A stretch of 64,000 nucleotides of DNA from an uncultured Bacteroidales bacterium (GCA_949286415.1 CASEBV010000007.1:62001-126000), one strand, 5' to 3'; counted from the stretch's first letter, positions 1 through 8,744 are shown. Made by a program: numbers and translations. The notes: generated from the sequence alone by a model not told the origin.

Positions 1-8
1 AGTTTGAA

Positions 9-1127
9 TCAGATCGACTTGATGTAACAGCGGCGCCTCATGTAAAGCTCATGCTCATAGCGGTCCCATACATTCACAGCAAGATTGGTCTCAATCTGCG
101 GGTTGGCTATCGCCCAGCGGACCTTGGCATCCTGATATTTCTTGGCCATTATGCTGTGATATACGGATGACACGCCGGTATTCTGCCATTTAGGTGCCGC
201 CCCGTTGAGCATCAGGTCGATGGTATCGAATTTCTTCAGTGCACGCAGGAAATGTATCCAGCCGAACGGAAACATCGAGCCCTTTGCCTTCTGCAGGGCC
301 CTGGAAATGCTCGGGAACGATATTCCGAACGCTGCTATCTCATTGTTCTCGTCAAGAAGAAAACAGCACAGCCTCTTGTCCAGAAGACCGATTGTCTGGG
401 CAGCCTCCTCCTCTATCTCCTCGTCGGTGAAAGGAACGAAATTGTACACGCTTTCGGCAAAGCTGTCATTGTAGATTCGGAAAAATTCGCGCACGAGAGC
501 CTTGTCATGCTTGAGGGAATCAATGTCCCCTTCCTTGAGCTTATACCTGTCCTTCAGACGGTCCGCTATGGCCGCCATCTTGTCCGGGATGCCCTGGTCA
601 GCCTTCATCTTGTACTGCAGCCAGTCACATTCCTTGACATAGCCGAGGGCCGTCACCAGGTCATTGTAATACGGATAATTGTATATGCAGTTGAACGGGG
701 CGAGGTTCTCGAATCCCTCCACCAGCATCCCCTGCTTTCCGAGCGTGTTATAATAAAGAGGACCATGTATCTCATTCATGCCCTGAGTCTTGGCCCACTT
801 CTCCGCAGTACCGAGAAGAAGGCGCGCCACTTCAATGTCATTTATCGTGTCAAACCACCCGAAGCGGGCCCGTTTCGTGGCATATCTCTCATTGTACCTC
901 GGATTGATCATGGCGCAGATGCGTCCGACAACCTTCCTGCCGTCCATGGCCAGCCACATCACCCTCGTGCAATATTTAAGTGACGACACCTTCGTCAGGG
1001 ACTTCACCTGGTCAGAATGAAGGGCGGGGACATACTGGGGACAGTCCCTGTACAGCTTGTCCGGGAAAGAGATGAATTTCCTGAGGTCTCTTTTTGTCTT
1101 CACCTCAACGATATGATAATCAGGCAT
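9..1127 (-). CDS. GNAT-like acyltransferase family protein (YghO-like)
   Basis: A 372-residue soluble protein with no signal peptide. The N-terminal half reads like a GNAT fold: a strand with WLAMDGRKVVGRICAMINP is typical of the core sheet that binds acyl-CoA, and a second such unit follows later (CCFLLDENNEIAAFGISF). The length and two-lobed layout match YghO-like proteins common in Bacteroidota; their substrate is not established. It lies downstream of tcdA and mazG in the same orientation but is separated from tcdA by 83 bp with a hairpin, so it probably has its own promoter. The GNAT assignment is by recognition of the pattern; the substrate is unknown. Confidence 0.6.
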   Translation of the reverse strand: MPDYHIVEVKTKRDLRKFISFPDKLYRDCPQYVPALHSDQVKSLTKVSSLKYCTRVMWLAMDGRKVVGRICAMINPRYNERYATKRARFGWFDTINDIEVARLLLGTAEKWAKTQGMNEIHGPLYYNTLGKQGMLVEGFENLAPFNCIYNYPYYNDLVTALGYVKECDWLQYKMKADQGIPDKMAAIADRLKDRYKLKEGDIDSLKHDKALVREFFRIYNDSFAESVYNFVPFTDEEIEEEAAQTIGLLDKRLCCFLLDENNEIAAFGISFPSISRALQKAKGSMFPFGWIHFLRALKKFDTIDLMLNGAAPKWQNTGVSSVYHSIMAKKYQDAKVRWAIANPQIETNLAVNVWDRYEHELYMRRRCYIKSI

Positions 1128-1153
1128 AAATATCTGTATTTAATACAACAATG

Positions 1154-1188
1154 GCATCCGGCAGACCGTCAGCCGACTTACCGGATGC
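1154..1188 (-). terminator. Hairpin between tcdA and the YghO-like gene
   Basis: The 8-bp arms GCATCCGG (1154-1161) and CCGGATGC (1181-1188) pair perfectly around a 19-nt loop, just past the tcdA stop on the minus strand. The sequence after it is T-rich but has no clean T-run, so termination is possible rather than certain. Confidence 0.35.
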
Positions 1189-1195
1189 AAAGGTA
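1188..1195 (-). promoter_or_regulatory. Possible -7 box for the YghO-like gene
   Basis: Reads TACCTTTG on the minus strand, fitting the Bacteroidota TAnnTTTG -7 consensus about 60 nt upstream of the start at 1127. No TTTG is found at the expected distance, so this is a half-supported promoter. Confidence 0.3.
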
Positions 1196-1212
1196 ATAAA
1201 AATTATACAATC

Positions 1213-1929
1213 CTACTCCAGCAGATGTGCAATGGCAGCCTGGGCACACACACAGCCGAAGACCGCAGGCATATACGAAATCGAGCCCACAAGGGATTTC
1301 CTGTTCCGGTCGTCACATTCCACTATGGCAGACCTCATGGGCAGTTCCTCCGAGAATACCACCTTGAATCCTTTCTTTATCCCCATGCGGCGGAGACGCT
1401 TGCGCACGACAAATGCGAGAGGACAATTGTATGACTTTGAAATGTCGGCAATCCGGACCCTGGTGGCGTCTGTCTTCGCTCCTGCCCCCATAGAGGACAC
1501 CAGCGGGATATTCCTGTCCATGCAATATTTTATCAGGGACATCTTCGGAGAAAGAGTATCTATGGCATCCACGAGAAAGTCAATGGCATATCCGCCGAGG
1601 ACCTGCTCTGCGGCATCAGCCTCCAGATAAGTGTCCAGCACAGTCAGGTCAAGCCCGGGATTGATGTCAAGAAGCCTTTCCCGCATGACATCGCACTTCG
1701 GGCGCCCGACGGTAGAATCCAGGGCAAGAATCTGCCTGTTCCGGTTGGTCACGGAGACCTTGTCGCTGTCAAGAATCAGCAGATGGCCGACTCCCGCACG
1801 CACAAGCATTTCGGCCGCATATCCTCCGACACCCCCGACACCTATGACTGCCACATGCGCATTCTCCAGCACTGCAAGCCCTTCCTCGCCGACCATCATA
1901 GCGGTCCGTTCCTTCCATTCCTCTGTCAT
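1213..1929 (-). CDS. tcdA: tRNA threonylcarbamoyladenosine dehydratase (TcdA/CsdL)
   Basis: An E1-like ThiF/MoeB-fold enzyme that uses ATP to cyclise t6A at tRNA position 37 into ct6A. The 238-residue product has the Rossmann ATP loop (VIGVGGVGGYAAE) followed by the acidic LDSD strand and the NRNRQ segment that this superfamily uses for adenylation. The start chosen is the ATG at 1929 (MTEEWKERTAMM); an upstream in-frame ATG at 2013 would run into mazG and add an atypical Cys/Arg-rich extension. It follows mazG by 46 bp on the same strand, so the two may be co-transcribed. Confidence 0.9.
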   Translation of the reverse strand: MTEEWKERTAMMVGEEGLAVLENAHVAVIGVGGVGGYAAEMLVRAGVGHLLILDSDKVSVTNRNRQILALDSTVGRPKCDVMRERLLDINPGLDLTVLDTYLEADAAEQVLGGYAIDFLVDAIDTLSPKMSLIKYCMDRNIPLVSSMGAGAKTDATRVRIADISKSYNCPLAFVVRKRLRRMGIKKGFKVVFSEELPMRSAIVECDDRNRKSLVGSISYMPAVFGCVCAQAAIAHLLE

Positions 1930-1975
1930 TTCCAAACAAGATAAAATTCCATTCTGACAATATGTACGGCACAGG

Positions 1976-2794
1976 CTAAAGCCCCTTGGCCTTCGCTTCG
2001 TCCCATATCGCATCCATCTCGGCGAGAGTCATGTCCTTGAGATCCCGGCCCTGACGGATGGTGTGTTCCTCCAGATATGTGAATCTGCGCTTGAATTTGG
2101 CGCAAGTGCGCTCAAGGGCAGTGTCGGGATTCAGTCCGTAGAGCCTTGCCGCGTTCACCACCGCGAAAAGATAGTCCCCGAGCTCCTCCTCTGCACGGCC
2201 GTATGCCGCCTTGCGTTCCTCGTCACTGCCTGCGGACTCCATGGCGTCCAGCTCGGCCTGATACTCGCCGAGCTCCTCCTTCACCTTGTCCCAGACCTGG
2301 GACTTTTCTTCCCAGTCAAAGCCGACTCCCCTGGCCTTGTCCTGCATCCTGTATGCCTTGAGCAGCGGCGGAAGAGCGTCAGGAACACCGGAAAGCACCC
2401 TCTTGTTCCCGTCCTTTTCCCTGGTCTTGAGCATCTCCCAGTTCTTCACAACTTCAGCGGCATCCTCGACCTTAGTCGTGGAGAATACATGCGGATGCCT
2501 GTATATGAGCTTGTCACACAGGAAATTTATGACATCGACAATATCGTATGTCCCCTTTTCCTCCCCTATCTTGGCATAGAAGAGCACATGCAGCAGCACA
2601 TCCCCGAGTTCCTTGGAAATATTATGGTCATCTCCCTTGAGTATGGCATCGCTCAGTTCATACACCTCCTCGATGGTCTGCGGGCGGAGAGATTCATTGG
2701 TCTGCTTCCTGTCCCACGGGCATTTGACCCTGAGCTCATCCAGAATGTCCAGTATCCTGCCGAAGGCGGCAAGCTTTTCTTCTCTTGATTTCAT
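1976..2794 (-). CDS. mazG: Nucleoside triphosphate pyrophosphohydrolase MazG
   Basis: MazG hydrolyses NTPs and dNTPs to NMP and pyrophosphate, a house-cleaning and stress-response role. The 272-residue product carries the paired MazG domains: CPWDRKQT...ETIEE-type segment near the N-terminus (here RPQTIEEVYEL) with EExxE/ExxD metal ligands, and a second half with EEKSQVWDKVKEELGE and EEELGDYLFAVVN. The start at 2794 is favoured by an AGGAGG Shine-Dalgarno (minus strand, 2801-2806) six bases upstream, unusually strong for this genome; the longer in-frame start at 2821 would leave that site inside the gene. It is followed by tcdA. Confidence 0.93.
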   Translation of the reverse strand: MKSREEKLAAFGRILDILDELRVKCPWDRKQTNESLRPQTIEEVYELSDAILKGDDHNISKELGDVLLHVLFYAKIGEEKGTYDIVDVINFLCDKLIYRHPHVFSTTKVEDAAEVVKNWEMLKTREKDGNKRVLSGVPDALPPLLKAYRMQDKARGVGFDWEEKSQVWDKVKEELGEYQAELDAMESAGSDEERKAAYGRAEEELGDYLFAVVNAARLYGLNPDTALERTCAKFKRRFTYLEEHTIRQGRDLKDMTLAEMDAIWDEAKAKGL

Positions 2795-2834
2795 CTTTGT
2801 CCTCCTGTTCCGGAACCACATCTGTCCGGCCCGG

Positions 2835-2842
2835 CAAAATTA
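2835..2842 (-). promoter_or_regulatory. Probable -7 box for mazG
   Basis: TAATTTTG on the minus strand fits TAnnTTTG and would place transcription start about 35 nt ahead of the mazG ATG. The upstream TTTG element is not at ideal distance. Confidence 0.4.
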
Positions 2843-2904
2843 CAACAAATTCTCCAAAATGCCCCGAAAAGAATACTTCCGGCGCCAAAACACAGTTGGC
2901 AGCA

Positions 2905-2933
2905 TTTGGATTTAAAGAAAAATACTATATTTG
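2905..2933 (+). promoter_or_regulatory. Promoter for the CoA-transferase gene
   Basis: TTTG at 2905-2908 and TATATTTG at 2926-2933 with 17 bp between them match the Bacteroidota sigma-ABfr promoter layout. Start of transcription would be near 2940, about 45 nt ahead of the ATG at 2986. It is divergent to the mazG promoter. Confidence 0.65.
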
Positions 2934-2985
2934 GCAACTAAATACAACAAAACAGAGGATTCCACATATAATATTTAAGTCAGGA

Positions 2986-4293
2986 ATGAGAAAACCGATT
3001 CATTTTGTAACGGCAGACGAGGCAGTGCAGGCCGTAAAGTCCGGAGACCATGTCCACCTGAGCAGTGTGGCAAGCGCCCCGAAAGTATTGATTGAAGCCC
3101 TGTGCCGGAGGGGAGAAAGCGGGGAAATCAGGAATGTGAGGATACATCATCTCCACACCGAAGGCGAGGCACCGTATACCGACCCGAAATTCGAGGGGAT
3201 ATTCTTCCATCAGGCTTTCTTTGTAGGGGCGAATGTCAGGAAAAGCGTCCAGAGCGGATATTCGGACTACATCCCGGTTCTTCTCAGCGAGACACAGAAG
3301 CTCTACAGGTGCGGAGCCCTCCCGTGCGATGTGGCGATGATACAGGTATGTCCTCCCGACAAGCACGGCTTCGTGTCCCTCGGGACCTCGGTGGACGCGA
3401 CGCTCGCAGCCATCGAATGCGCCAAGACAGTGATTGCGGTGGTCAACCCCCATGTTCCGCGGGCCTGGGGACAGGCAATGATTCCGATGGACATGATTGA
3501 CATATTCGTGGAAGACGACACCCCGCTGATGCCGGCCCATTTCAGCGAGCCGGATGAAGTCGAGACCGCGATAGGCAGGCACTGCGCTGCCCTCATAGAA
3601 GACGGGGCCTGCCTGCAGATGGGCATAGGGGCAATACCGAATGCCGTCCTCGCCCAGCTCGGAGGCCACAGGCACCTCGGCATACACACGGAAATGTTCG
3701 CCGACGGGGTGCTGTCCCTTGTAGAGAAAGGTGTCATCGACGGCTCCAACAAAGGCATCGACAAGGGGAAACTTGTGTCCACCTTCCTGATGGGCTCACA
3801 GAAATGCTATGACTTCATAGACGACAACCCGATGGTGGCGATGATGGATGTCGGCTATACCAACGACCCATACATGATTGCAAAGAATCCGAAGACAACA
3901 GCCATAAACTCCGCCCTTCAGGTGGACCTTACCGGACAGGTATGCGCGGACTCCCTCGGGACAAAATTCTATTCAGGGACCGGTGGACAGGTGGATTTCG
4001 TCTATGGGGCGTCGCTTTCCGAAGGAGGCAAGGCCATCATAGCCATGCCTTCATGCACGAAGAAGGGAGAGAGCAAAATATCCCCGGTGCTGCTCCAGGG
4101 AGCCGGAGTAGTAACATCAAGGGCGCACATCCACTGGTTCGTCACAGAATACGGAGCCGTGGACCTGTACGGGAAATCATTGCAGGAAAGGGCAAAGCTC
4201 GTGATAAGCGTGGCGCATCCTGACCACAGGGAAATGCTTGAGAAGGCCGCATACGAAAGATTCGGTCCGCACTACATGCATTTCAGCCTGTAA
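2986..4293 (+). CDS. Acetyl-CoA hydrolase/transferase family; 4-hydroxybutyrate or acyl-CoA:acetate CoA-transferase
   Basis: Moves CoA between an acyl-CoA and a carboxylate such as acetate. The 435-residue length is that of 4-hydroxybutyrate and butyryl-CoA:acetate CoA-transferases rather than the longer succinyl-CoA:acetate enzymes. The segment HLGIHTEMFADGVLSLVE holds the expected catalytic glutamate, and GTGGQVDFVYGASLSEGGK is the glycine-rich CoA-binding stretch of the family. The ATG at 2986 is used because the preceding in-frame codons reach back into the promoter. With ptb-buk 11 kb away this could serve butyrate or 4-hydroxybutyrate metabolism; the true substrate cannot be read from sequence. 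It overlaps ybaK tail to tail by 11 bp. Confidence 0.85.
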   Translation: MRKPIHFVTADEAVQAVKSGDHVHLSSVASAPKVLIEALCRRGESGEIRNVRIHHLHTEGEAPYTDPKFEGIFFHQAFFVGANVRKSVQSGYSDYIPVLLSETQKLYRCGALPCDVAMIQVCPPDKHGFVSLGTSVDATLAAIECAKTVIAVVNPHVPRAWGQAMIPMDMIDIFVEDDTPLMPAHFSEPDEVETAIGRHCAALIEDGACLQMGIGAIPNAVLAQLGGHRHLGIHTEMFADGVLSLVEKGVIDGSNKGIDKGKLVSTFLMGSQKCYDFIDDNPMVAMMDVGYTNDPYMIAKNPKTTAINSALQVDLTGQVCADSLGTKFYSGTGGQVDFVYGASLSEGGKAIIAMPSCTKKGESKISPVLLQGAGVVTSRAHIHWFVTEYGAVDLYGKSLQERAKLVISVAHPDHREMLEKAAYERFGPHYMHFSL

Positions 4294-4771
4294 TATCCGC
4301 CACGGAAGCATGGATATAGCCGATGAGGTCTGCTGGAGCCACCTTGAACTGAAGCCCGCGGACCCCGGCGCTAACATAGATATAAGGATAATCCGGCGCA
4401 GTCGAATGAAACCATGTGGGGAACGGTTTCTTCATGCCCACAGGAGAGCATCCGCCGCGGATATACCCGGTAAGGGGAAGAAGTTCCCTCATCGGAATCA
4501 GGTCGCACTTCTTGTTGCCTGACACTTTTGCGGCTGCCTTCAGGTCAACTTCAGAATCTCCCGGGACCACGCACACGAAATGCCCAGTCCTGTCACCCTC
4601 GAGGACAAGTGTCTTGAACACCTGGCACAGGGGCTCCCCGAGCTGTTCAGCGATGTGGCCTGCGGCAAGGTCATTTTCGTCCACCTGATACGGAATCAGC
4701 TCATAACTGACTCCTGCCCTGTCGAGCAGGCGTGCAGCATTTGTCTTTTCTATCTTCAGCTTTTTCGCCAT
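4283..4771 (-). CDS. ybaK: Cys-tRNA(Pro)/Cys-tRNA deacylase, YbaK/EbsC family
   Basis: Trans-editing enzyme that removes cysteine mis-attached to tRNA(Pro). The 162-residue protein is the full YbaK fold: it opens with a helix and DRAGVSYELIPY, then the conserved lysine in CQVFKTLVLEG, the VVPGDSEVDLKAAAKVSGNKK strand-helix, and GYIRGGCSPVGMKK, the substrate-site loop of YbaK proteins. It converges with the CoA-transferase gene, the two stop regions overlapping by 11 bp. Confidence 0.93.
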   Translation of the reverse strand: MAKKLKIEKTNAARLLDRAGVSYELIPYQVDENDLAAGHIAEQLGEPLCQVFKTLVLEGDRTGHFVCVVPGDSEVDLKAAAKVSGNKKCDLIPMRELLPLTGYIRGGCSPVGMKKPFPTWFHSTAPDYPYIYVSAGVRGLQFKVAPADLIGYIHASVADITG

Positions 4772-4810
4772 CTTGTCTCAATTCATGCATTCCGCCCGGC
4801 ATACAGGCTT

Positions 4811-5674
4811 CTACTTCTCCATATACGCCTTGAATCTGCCGGGACTGTTGAGCTCCGCTTCCTTGGTGGAGGCGGACACAATCTCCGTGGAGACCTTCGA
4901 TGCCGGTCTGGAGATAATCCTGACCATGTCATCCGTCTTTTCCGGGGTACCGAAAGCGGATTTCCGGAAAAACATACCGGCTCCTACAGGACATGGAGAA
5001 GCCGACACATCAGCCGGATGCACACCCCATACCCAGATATATTCTTCACCGTAATTCACGGAAAAGCCTTCATGATAATTCACTCCGGTAAGGAACTGCA
5101 CCTTCTTGCCGGACAGAGCTTCAGCAGTGACTTTGGCATTGCGGGTCTTGTATGTGACATCAACCCGCACGCGTATATCCACCTTGTCGCCCTTATATGG
5201 CACACCATAAGAAATGATTTCAGCAAAACATCCTTTCCTTGTATCCCCGACCTGTGCCATTCGCCCCTCTGTTGCCTTGAGCTTCACCTCCTTCTCCCCG
5301 TCCCAAAGGGCAATGCCGCCGAGACCGACTGTGCTTCCCACCTTGTATTCATCACATCCGAGCCCGAGCGACTCCTGCTCTACCTCTGTAGGATACCAAC
5401 CGTATTTCTCGAGTTCCATCCCGCGGCCGGTCTTGGAATACACATCGATGGCCCCGCTGTCATTGAAATATATCCGGAGGGCCATATACGCATTTTCGAC
5501 CGCCGGGCCATGATGGCCGACCGTCTTGTATTCATTCCCCGATTCCGAGAAAATCTTCGTAACCTGCTTTCCGTCAGACTTGAGGAAAAGGCTTTTGGCA
5601 GTCTGCGCTTCTGCCGCCGAAACAGACAGCATGGCCACTGCGAGAGAAACGACAATATATCCGAATCTGTACAT
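4811..5674 (-). CDS. DUF4861 family exported protein
   Basis: A 287-residue protein starting with a Sec signal peptide (MYRFGYIVVSLAVAMLSVSAAEAQ, likely cut after AEA). The body is beta-rich; YMALRIYFNDSGAIDVYSKTG and the later GVNYHEGF are the recognisable DUF4861 stretches. Family members often lie near polysaccharide-degradation genes, but here the neighbours are ybaK and a metal transporter, so context gives no substrate. It has its own -7 box. Function unknown. Confidence 0.65.
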   Translation of the reverse strand: MYRFGYIVVSLAVAMLSVSAAEAQTAKSLFLKSDGKQVTKIFSESGNEYKTVGHHGPAVENAYMALRIYFNDSGAIDVYSKTGRGMELEKYGWYPTEVEQESLGLGCDEYKVGSTVGLGGIALWDGEKEVKLKATEGRMAQVGDTRKGCFAEIISYGVPYKGDKVDIRVRVDVTYKTRNAKVTAEALSGKKVQFLTGVNYHEGFSVNYGEEYIWVWGVHPADVSASPCPVGAGMFFRKSAFGTPEKTDDMVRIISRPASKVSTEIVSASTKEAELNSPGRFKAYMEK

Positions 5675-5713
5675 AGTATGGAATTAATCTTATTACCGTA
5701 TAAATGGCGCAGC

Positions 5714-5721
5714 CAAATATA
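5714..5721 (-). promoter_or_regulatory. Probable -7 box for the DUF4861 gene
   Basis: TATATTTG on the minus strand about 40 nt upstream of the ATG at 5674; an exact TAnnTTTG match. The -33 element is not clear. Confidence 0.45.
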
Positions 5722-5761
5722 ACAAAAAAATCATTGACATGTCCACAGCTCCGGCAAACAG

Positions 5762-6670
5762 TTATTCGGCATTTATGTCAGGCTCAATATGTATCGACAC
5801 CTGCGTCGAAGGCCCGAATTTTCCTTTAAGGGCCTTTTCCACGGACGTGGCAATCTGATGAGACCTGAGCACAGGCATATCCGGATCCACAACGACATGA
5901 GCTTCAATGATTACCGAAGGACCATTCCTGCGGGTCTTCAGGCCATGGACATTCTTTACTCCGGACACTTCTGATGCAAGAGTGATTATATCTGATTCCA
6001 TGCTCTCAGGAAGAGACCCGTCCATAAGTTCATTCAAGGCCGGTCCGGCCATCTTGATTGATATGACGATTATCGCTATGCTGATGATGCAGGCGGCAAG
6101 GGGGTCAAGCAGAGTCCATTTGTCTCCGAGCAGGATGGCACCTCCGATACCGAGCAGAGACGCGATGGAGGAAAGGGCATCGGAACGGTGATGCCATGCA
6201 TTGGCCACCATGACCGGACTGTCCACCTTCTTCGCCACAGACACAGTATATCTGTAGAGCCACTCCTTGGATATTATGGAGATTACTGCAGCTGCAAGTG
6301 CGACATAGCCAGGTTCGGGGATTTGTCCGCCCTTGGCTACAGTAACGATGCTCCGGACACCCGAAGCAAGGAACCCGGCGCCGACGACAAGGAGTATAAG
6401 GCTCACAATCAGCGTTGCAAGAGTCTCGAATTTCCCATGTCCGTACTCATGGCTGCCGTCATTCTTTTTTGAGGAAATCTTCACAAAGACAAGTACGATT
6501 ATGTCACTGAAAAGATCCGACAGAGAATGTATTCCGTCAGTAACCATGGCAGCGCTGCGCCCGAACAGGCCTGCAGCAATCTTGCCGACCGACAGGACAA
6601 GATTGACTACCGAGCCGACAAGCGTCACCTCCGCTATCTTTTTTTCGCGTTTTTCCGATGACAGTTCCAT
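5762..6670 (-). CDS. Cation diffusion facilitator (CDF) metal exporter
   Basis: A proton-coupled exporter of Zn2+/Fe2+/Mn2+-type divalent ions. The 302 residues include about six membrane spans; the metal site is visible as DGIHSLSD in the second span (a variant of HxxxD with D and D) and HHRSDALSS in the fifth span. EYGHGKFE is the conserved cytoplasmic loop of the family. The C-terminal domain is the usual ferredoxin-like cytoplasmic dimer part. Only 5 bp separate it from rsmD, so it is the last gene of the DUF3822-rsmD-CDF operon. Metal preference is not determined by these motifs. Confidence 0.92.
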   Translation of the reverse strand: MELSSEKREKKIAEVTLVGSVVNLVLSVGKIAAGLFGRSAAMVTDGIHSLSDLFSDIIVLVFVKISSKKNDGSHEYGHGKFETLATLIVSLILLVVGAGFLASGVRSIVTVAKGGQIPEPGYVALAAAVISIISKEWLYRYTVSVAKKVDSPVMVANAWHHRSDALSSIASLLGIGGAILLGDKWTLLDPLAACIISIAIIVISIKMAGPALNELMDGSLPESMESDIITLASEVSGVKNVHGLKTRRNGPSVIIEAHVVVDPDMPVLRSHQIATSVEKALKGKFGPSTQVSIHIEPDINAE

Positions 6671-6675
6671 AACAA

Positions 6676-7212
6676 TTATTTTTTCTCAAAAAAAGAAAAA
6701 TGCACATTGCCGTATTTCTTCTCTTTCAGGAAAAAAGGATGCCCGGCAAACGAATAGTCCGCCGGATGCTCAAGAATGAAATACATGCCGGCCCTGACTA
6801 TTCCGGATTCCAGCACCTTGTCCGGAAGAGAGGCAAGCCCTTCCAGAGCATACGGAGGATCGGCAAACACAAGGTCAAAACTTTTCCTGCAGATACGGAT
6901 GAAATCAAAGACATTATGCCTGACGACCGTGACATTGCCGAGGCCAAGAGAAGCCGCAGCAGTCTTGATGAAAGAGGCATTGGCAGGAGACATTTCAACA
7001 CAATACACCTCCGAGGCACCCCGTGAAGCAAACTCAAACGATATCGCCCCGGTTCCGCCGAAAAGATCAAGGACGGAAAGCCCCTCAAACTCATACTCGT
7101 TATTGAGTACATTGAAAAGGCCTTCTCTGGCAAAATCGGTAGTCGGCCTCGCCTTATAGCCTGCCGGCGGGATGATAGACTTCCCTTTGAGTTTTCCTCC
7201 GATGATTCTCAT
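6676..7212 (-). CDS. rsmD: 16S rRNA (guanine(966)-N2)-methyltransferase RsmD
   Basis: SAM-dependent methylation of G966 in 16S rRNA. The 178-residue protein begins with MRIIGGKLKGKSI, the family signature, then RPTTDFAREGLFNVL, the SAM loop VLDLFGGTGAISFEFASRG, and the catalytic DPPY (FADPPYALEG). It lies between the DUF3822 gene and the CDF exporter, a neighbourhood with DUF3822 that is common in this phylum. Confidence 0.95.
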   Translation of the reverse strand: MRIIGGKLKGKSIIPPAGYKARPTTDFAREGLFNVLNNEYEFEGLSVLDLFGGTGAISFEFASRGASEVYCVEMSPANASFIKTAAASLGLGNVTVVRHNVFDFIRICRKSFDLVFADPPYALEGLASLPDKVLESGIVRAGMYFILEHPADYSFAGHPFFLKEKKYGNVHFSFFEKK

Positions 7213-7244
7213 GGCTCAAGCGCAATTATATTCTGCAACATCCA

Positions 7245-7922
7245 TCAAATCCGCTCCACGCCTTTGAAATAGCTGTACAATGACATCTCCCATTCCGGCT
7301 CCAGAGGAGTCCTGAAATATACGAGAGACTGTTCCGGATTAAGCTGCAGCTTCTTCAGCACCATGAACAGGAAATATTCCGCAGTAATGAAATCAGAAGA
7401 TTCAAATGAATTCGCCAGCAGCAGAGTCTTTCCCTGAAATACGGCAAGATACAGCCTTCCATCCGCATATGAAGCCGCAATCCTGTTGTAGTCATTCAGA
7501 TTATATGCATCCCGCAGCAGAAAATACATCTCGGGAAGCACCCTCGCCCTGCTTCCGTCTGTCCTGAGCACCGTATCGGAAATAATCCTTGACATGGCCT
7601 CCCCGGCAGAAAGCGAATACACAATACTTGCGTCACACCACGGAATCTCAACAGAATCCACAGAATCCGCATCATCAAGCTCACAGACTTCCGCAAGAAG
7701 TTCCCGAGAACGGGAAGCGGAGAAAAAATGCGTCGGGACAAGTGTACATTTCGGCGTAAACAACGAGATTTCAACATCCTCATGTCTGGACTGAAACTCC
7801 TTTGTGGCAAAGATGCGGTCGGGACTCAGCCATCCGGAAAATTCAGTCTTGTCGTCCGCCTGTATTCTAAAAGAATATCCACTCAAGCTGACTTGAATGG
7901 ATATTCTGTCTGTATATGTCAT
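7245..7922 (-). CDS. DUF3822 family protein
   Basis: A 225-residue cytoplasmic protein of unknown function. The fold of DUF3822 members is actin/ASKHA-like, with features here such as DRISIQVSLSGYSFRI and the middle ADGRLYLAVFQGKTLLLANSF, a pattern shared by the family. The ATG at 7922 is preferred over the more upstream in-frame start because AAGGAG (7930-7935, minus strand) sits seven bases before it. Co-orientated with and 32 bp from rsmD; the pairing is conserved in Bacteroidota but unexplained. Confidence 0.8.
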   Translation of the reverse strand: MTYTDRISIQVSLSGYSFRIQADDKTEFSGWLSPDRIFATKEFQSRHEDVEISLFTPKCTLVPTHFFSASRSRELLAEVCELDDADSVDSVEIPWCDASIVYSLSAGEAMSRIISDTVLRTDGSRARVLPEMYFLLRDAYNLNDYNRIAASYADGRLYLAVFQGKTLLLANSFESSDFITAEYFLFMVLKKLQLNPEQSLVYFRTPLEPEWEMSLYSYFKGVERI

Positions 7923-7955
7923 ACAACTGCTCCTTAGGCACAACAGCCGGGGGAA

Positions 7956-8648
7956 TTACTCCCAGTTGCCGGCATTGTTGTTAGGAGCATCGATGCTGCC
8001 GACCTTAAGACCAGGGAAACGACCTGTATCTTCCCTTTCAGCATTCAGATTGATGATAAGCTGCCTGTCAAGCCCCTTGAGAAGGGAATTGTAAGTCATG
8101 CTTGCTTCAAAGAGAGGCACTTTCACACCGGAAACAGTCTTCACCGCCGAAGCCATATAGACTGAATCTCCGCCGCTGAAAGGAACGATAGCCAGCGAGT
8201 CAACGAAGAAATCGTTGCGGCCAAGGAACATCGCCTGCCTTACAAGAGTGTCGCGTTCAATCTGGAATACGAGCTTGTGGTCACCCTTCCGATACATCTC
8301 ATACATCTGCTGAGGTGTAATCCTCGGATTTCTTCTCTTGATCTGCTTTGTGTGCTCAACAGCCACTGAGTCATCCTGGGAGCCGATCTGCATCACAAGC
8401 TTGATCTTACCGTTGTTATAGAAATCCTTGAGAGAATCAACGGACGGGGTGAAATGTCCGTACTGGCTCTTGAATGCAACCTGAAGATCCCTGATGTCCT
8501 TGAGCCTCTGGATACCCACAGCCTCCCTGGCTGCCTTGTCATTGTTGAAGTTCACAGGCTCCATGACGCTCTGGACAATGGCATAGACCATTCCTATAAT
8601 GATTACAGGAAAGATAAGATAGGTGAGAAGTGTCTTAACTACTTTCAT
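7956..8648 (-). CDS. Conserved membrane-anchored hypothetical protein
   Basis: A 230-residue protein with one N-terminal membrane span (residues 5-28, LLTYLIFPVIIIGMVYAIVQ) and a soluble, charged remainder (ITPQQMYEMYRKGDHKLVFQIERD). I do not recognise a catalytic domain. The layout, a short anchor followed by a domain with RLKDIRDLQVAFKSQYGHF, resembles pseudopilin-like proteins of Bacteroidetes, but no prepilin peptidase site is present. It is first in the DUF3822-rsmD-CDF direction and has its own promoter with a tandem repeat in its leader. Confidence 0.75.
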   Translation of the reverse strand: MKVVKTLLTYLIFPVIIIGMVYAIVQSVMEPVNFNNDKAAREAVGIQRLKDIRDLQVAFKSQYGHFTPSVDSLKDFYNNGKIKLVMQIGSQDDSVAVEHTKQIKRRNPRITPQQMYEMYRKGDHKLVFQIERDTLVRQAMFLGRNDFFVDSLAIVPFSGGDSVYMASAVKTVSGVKVPLFEASMTYNSLLKGLDRQLIINLNAEREDTGRFPGLKVGSIDAPNNNAGNWE

Positions 8649-8658
8649 TGTTATGTGT

Positions 8659-8688
8659 TTTTGTTTATTTCAATTTTGTTTATTTCAA
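8659..8688. repeat. Perfect 15-bp tandem direct repeat in a leader
   Basis: TTTTGTTTATTTCAA occurs twice head to tail (8659-8673 and 8674-8688) in the leader of the gene that starts at 8648. Confidence 0.95.
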
Positions 8689-8696
8689 ATTCCGGA

Positions 8697-8728
8697 CAAA
8701 GTTAAAAATTTGATTTATGATATGCAAT
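8697..8728 (-). promoter_or_regulatory. Minus-strand promoter for the 7956-8648 gene
   Basis: TAACTTTG (minus strand, 8697-8704) fits TAnnTTTG; ATTG, one mismatch from TTTG, sits 20 bp further upstream at 8725-8728. Predicted start near 8690. Confidence 0.55.
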
Positions 8729-8744
8729 ATAATTTGTAATTTTG
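8709..8744 (+). promoter_or_regulatory. Plus-strand promoter for the DHH phosphoesterase gene
   Basis: TTTG at 8709-8712 and TAATTTTG at 8737-8744. The spacing of 24 bp is longer than usual, so only the -7 box is firm. It interlocks with the divergent minus-strand promoter. Confidence 0.45.

Noticed and set aside
2063..2788. Long plus-strand open frame opposite mazG
   Set aside because: MazG motifs and an AGGAGG site support the minus-strand gene; the plus frame has no family features.
4580..5722. Long plus-strand open frame across ybaK and the DUF4861 gene
   Set aside because: It is the antisense shadow of two well-supported minus-strand genes and its translation resembles no protein family.
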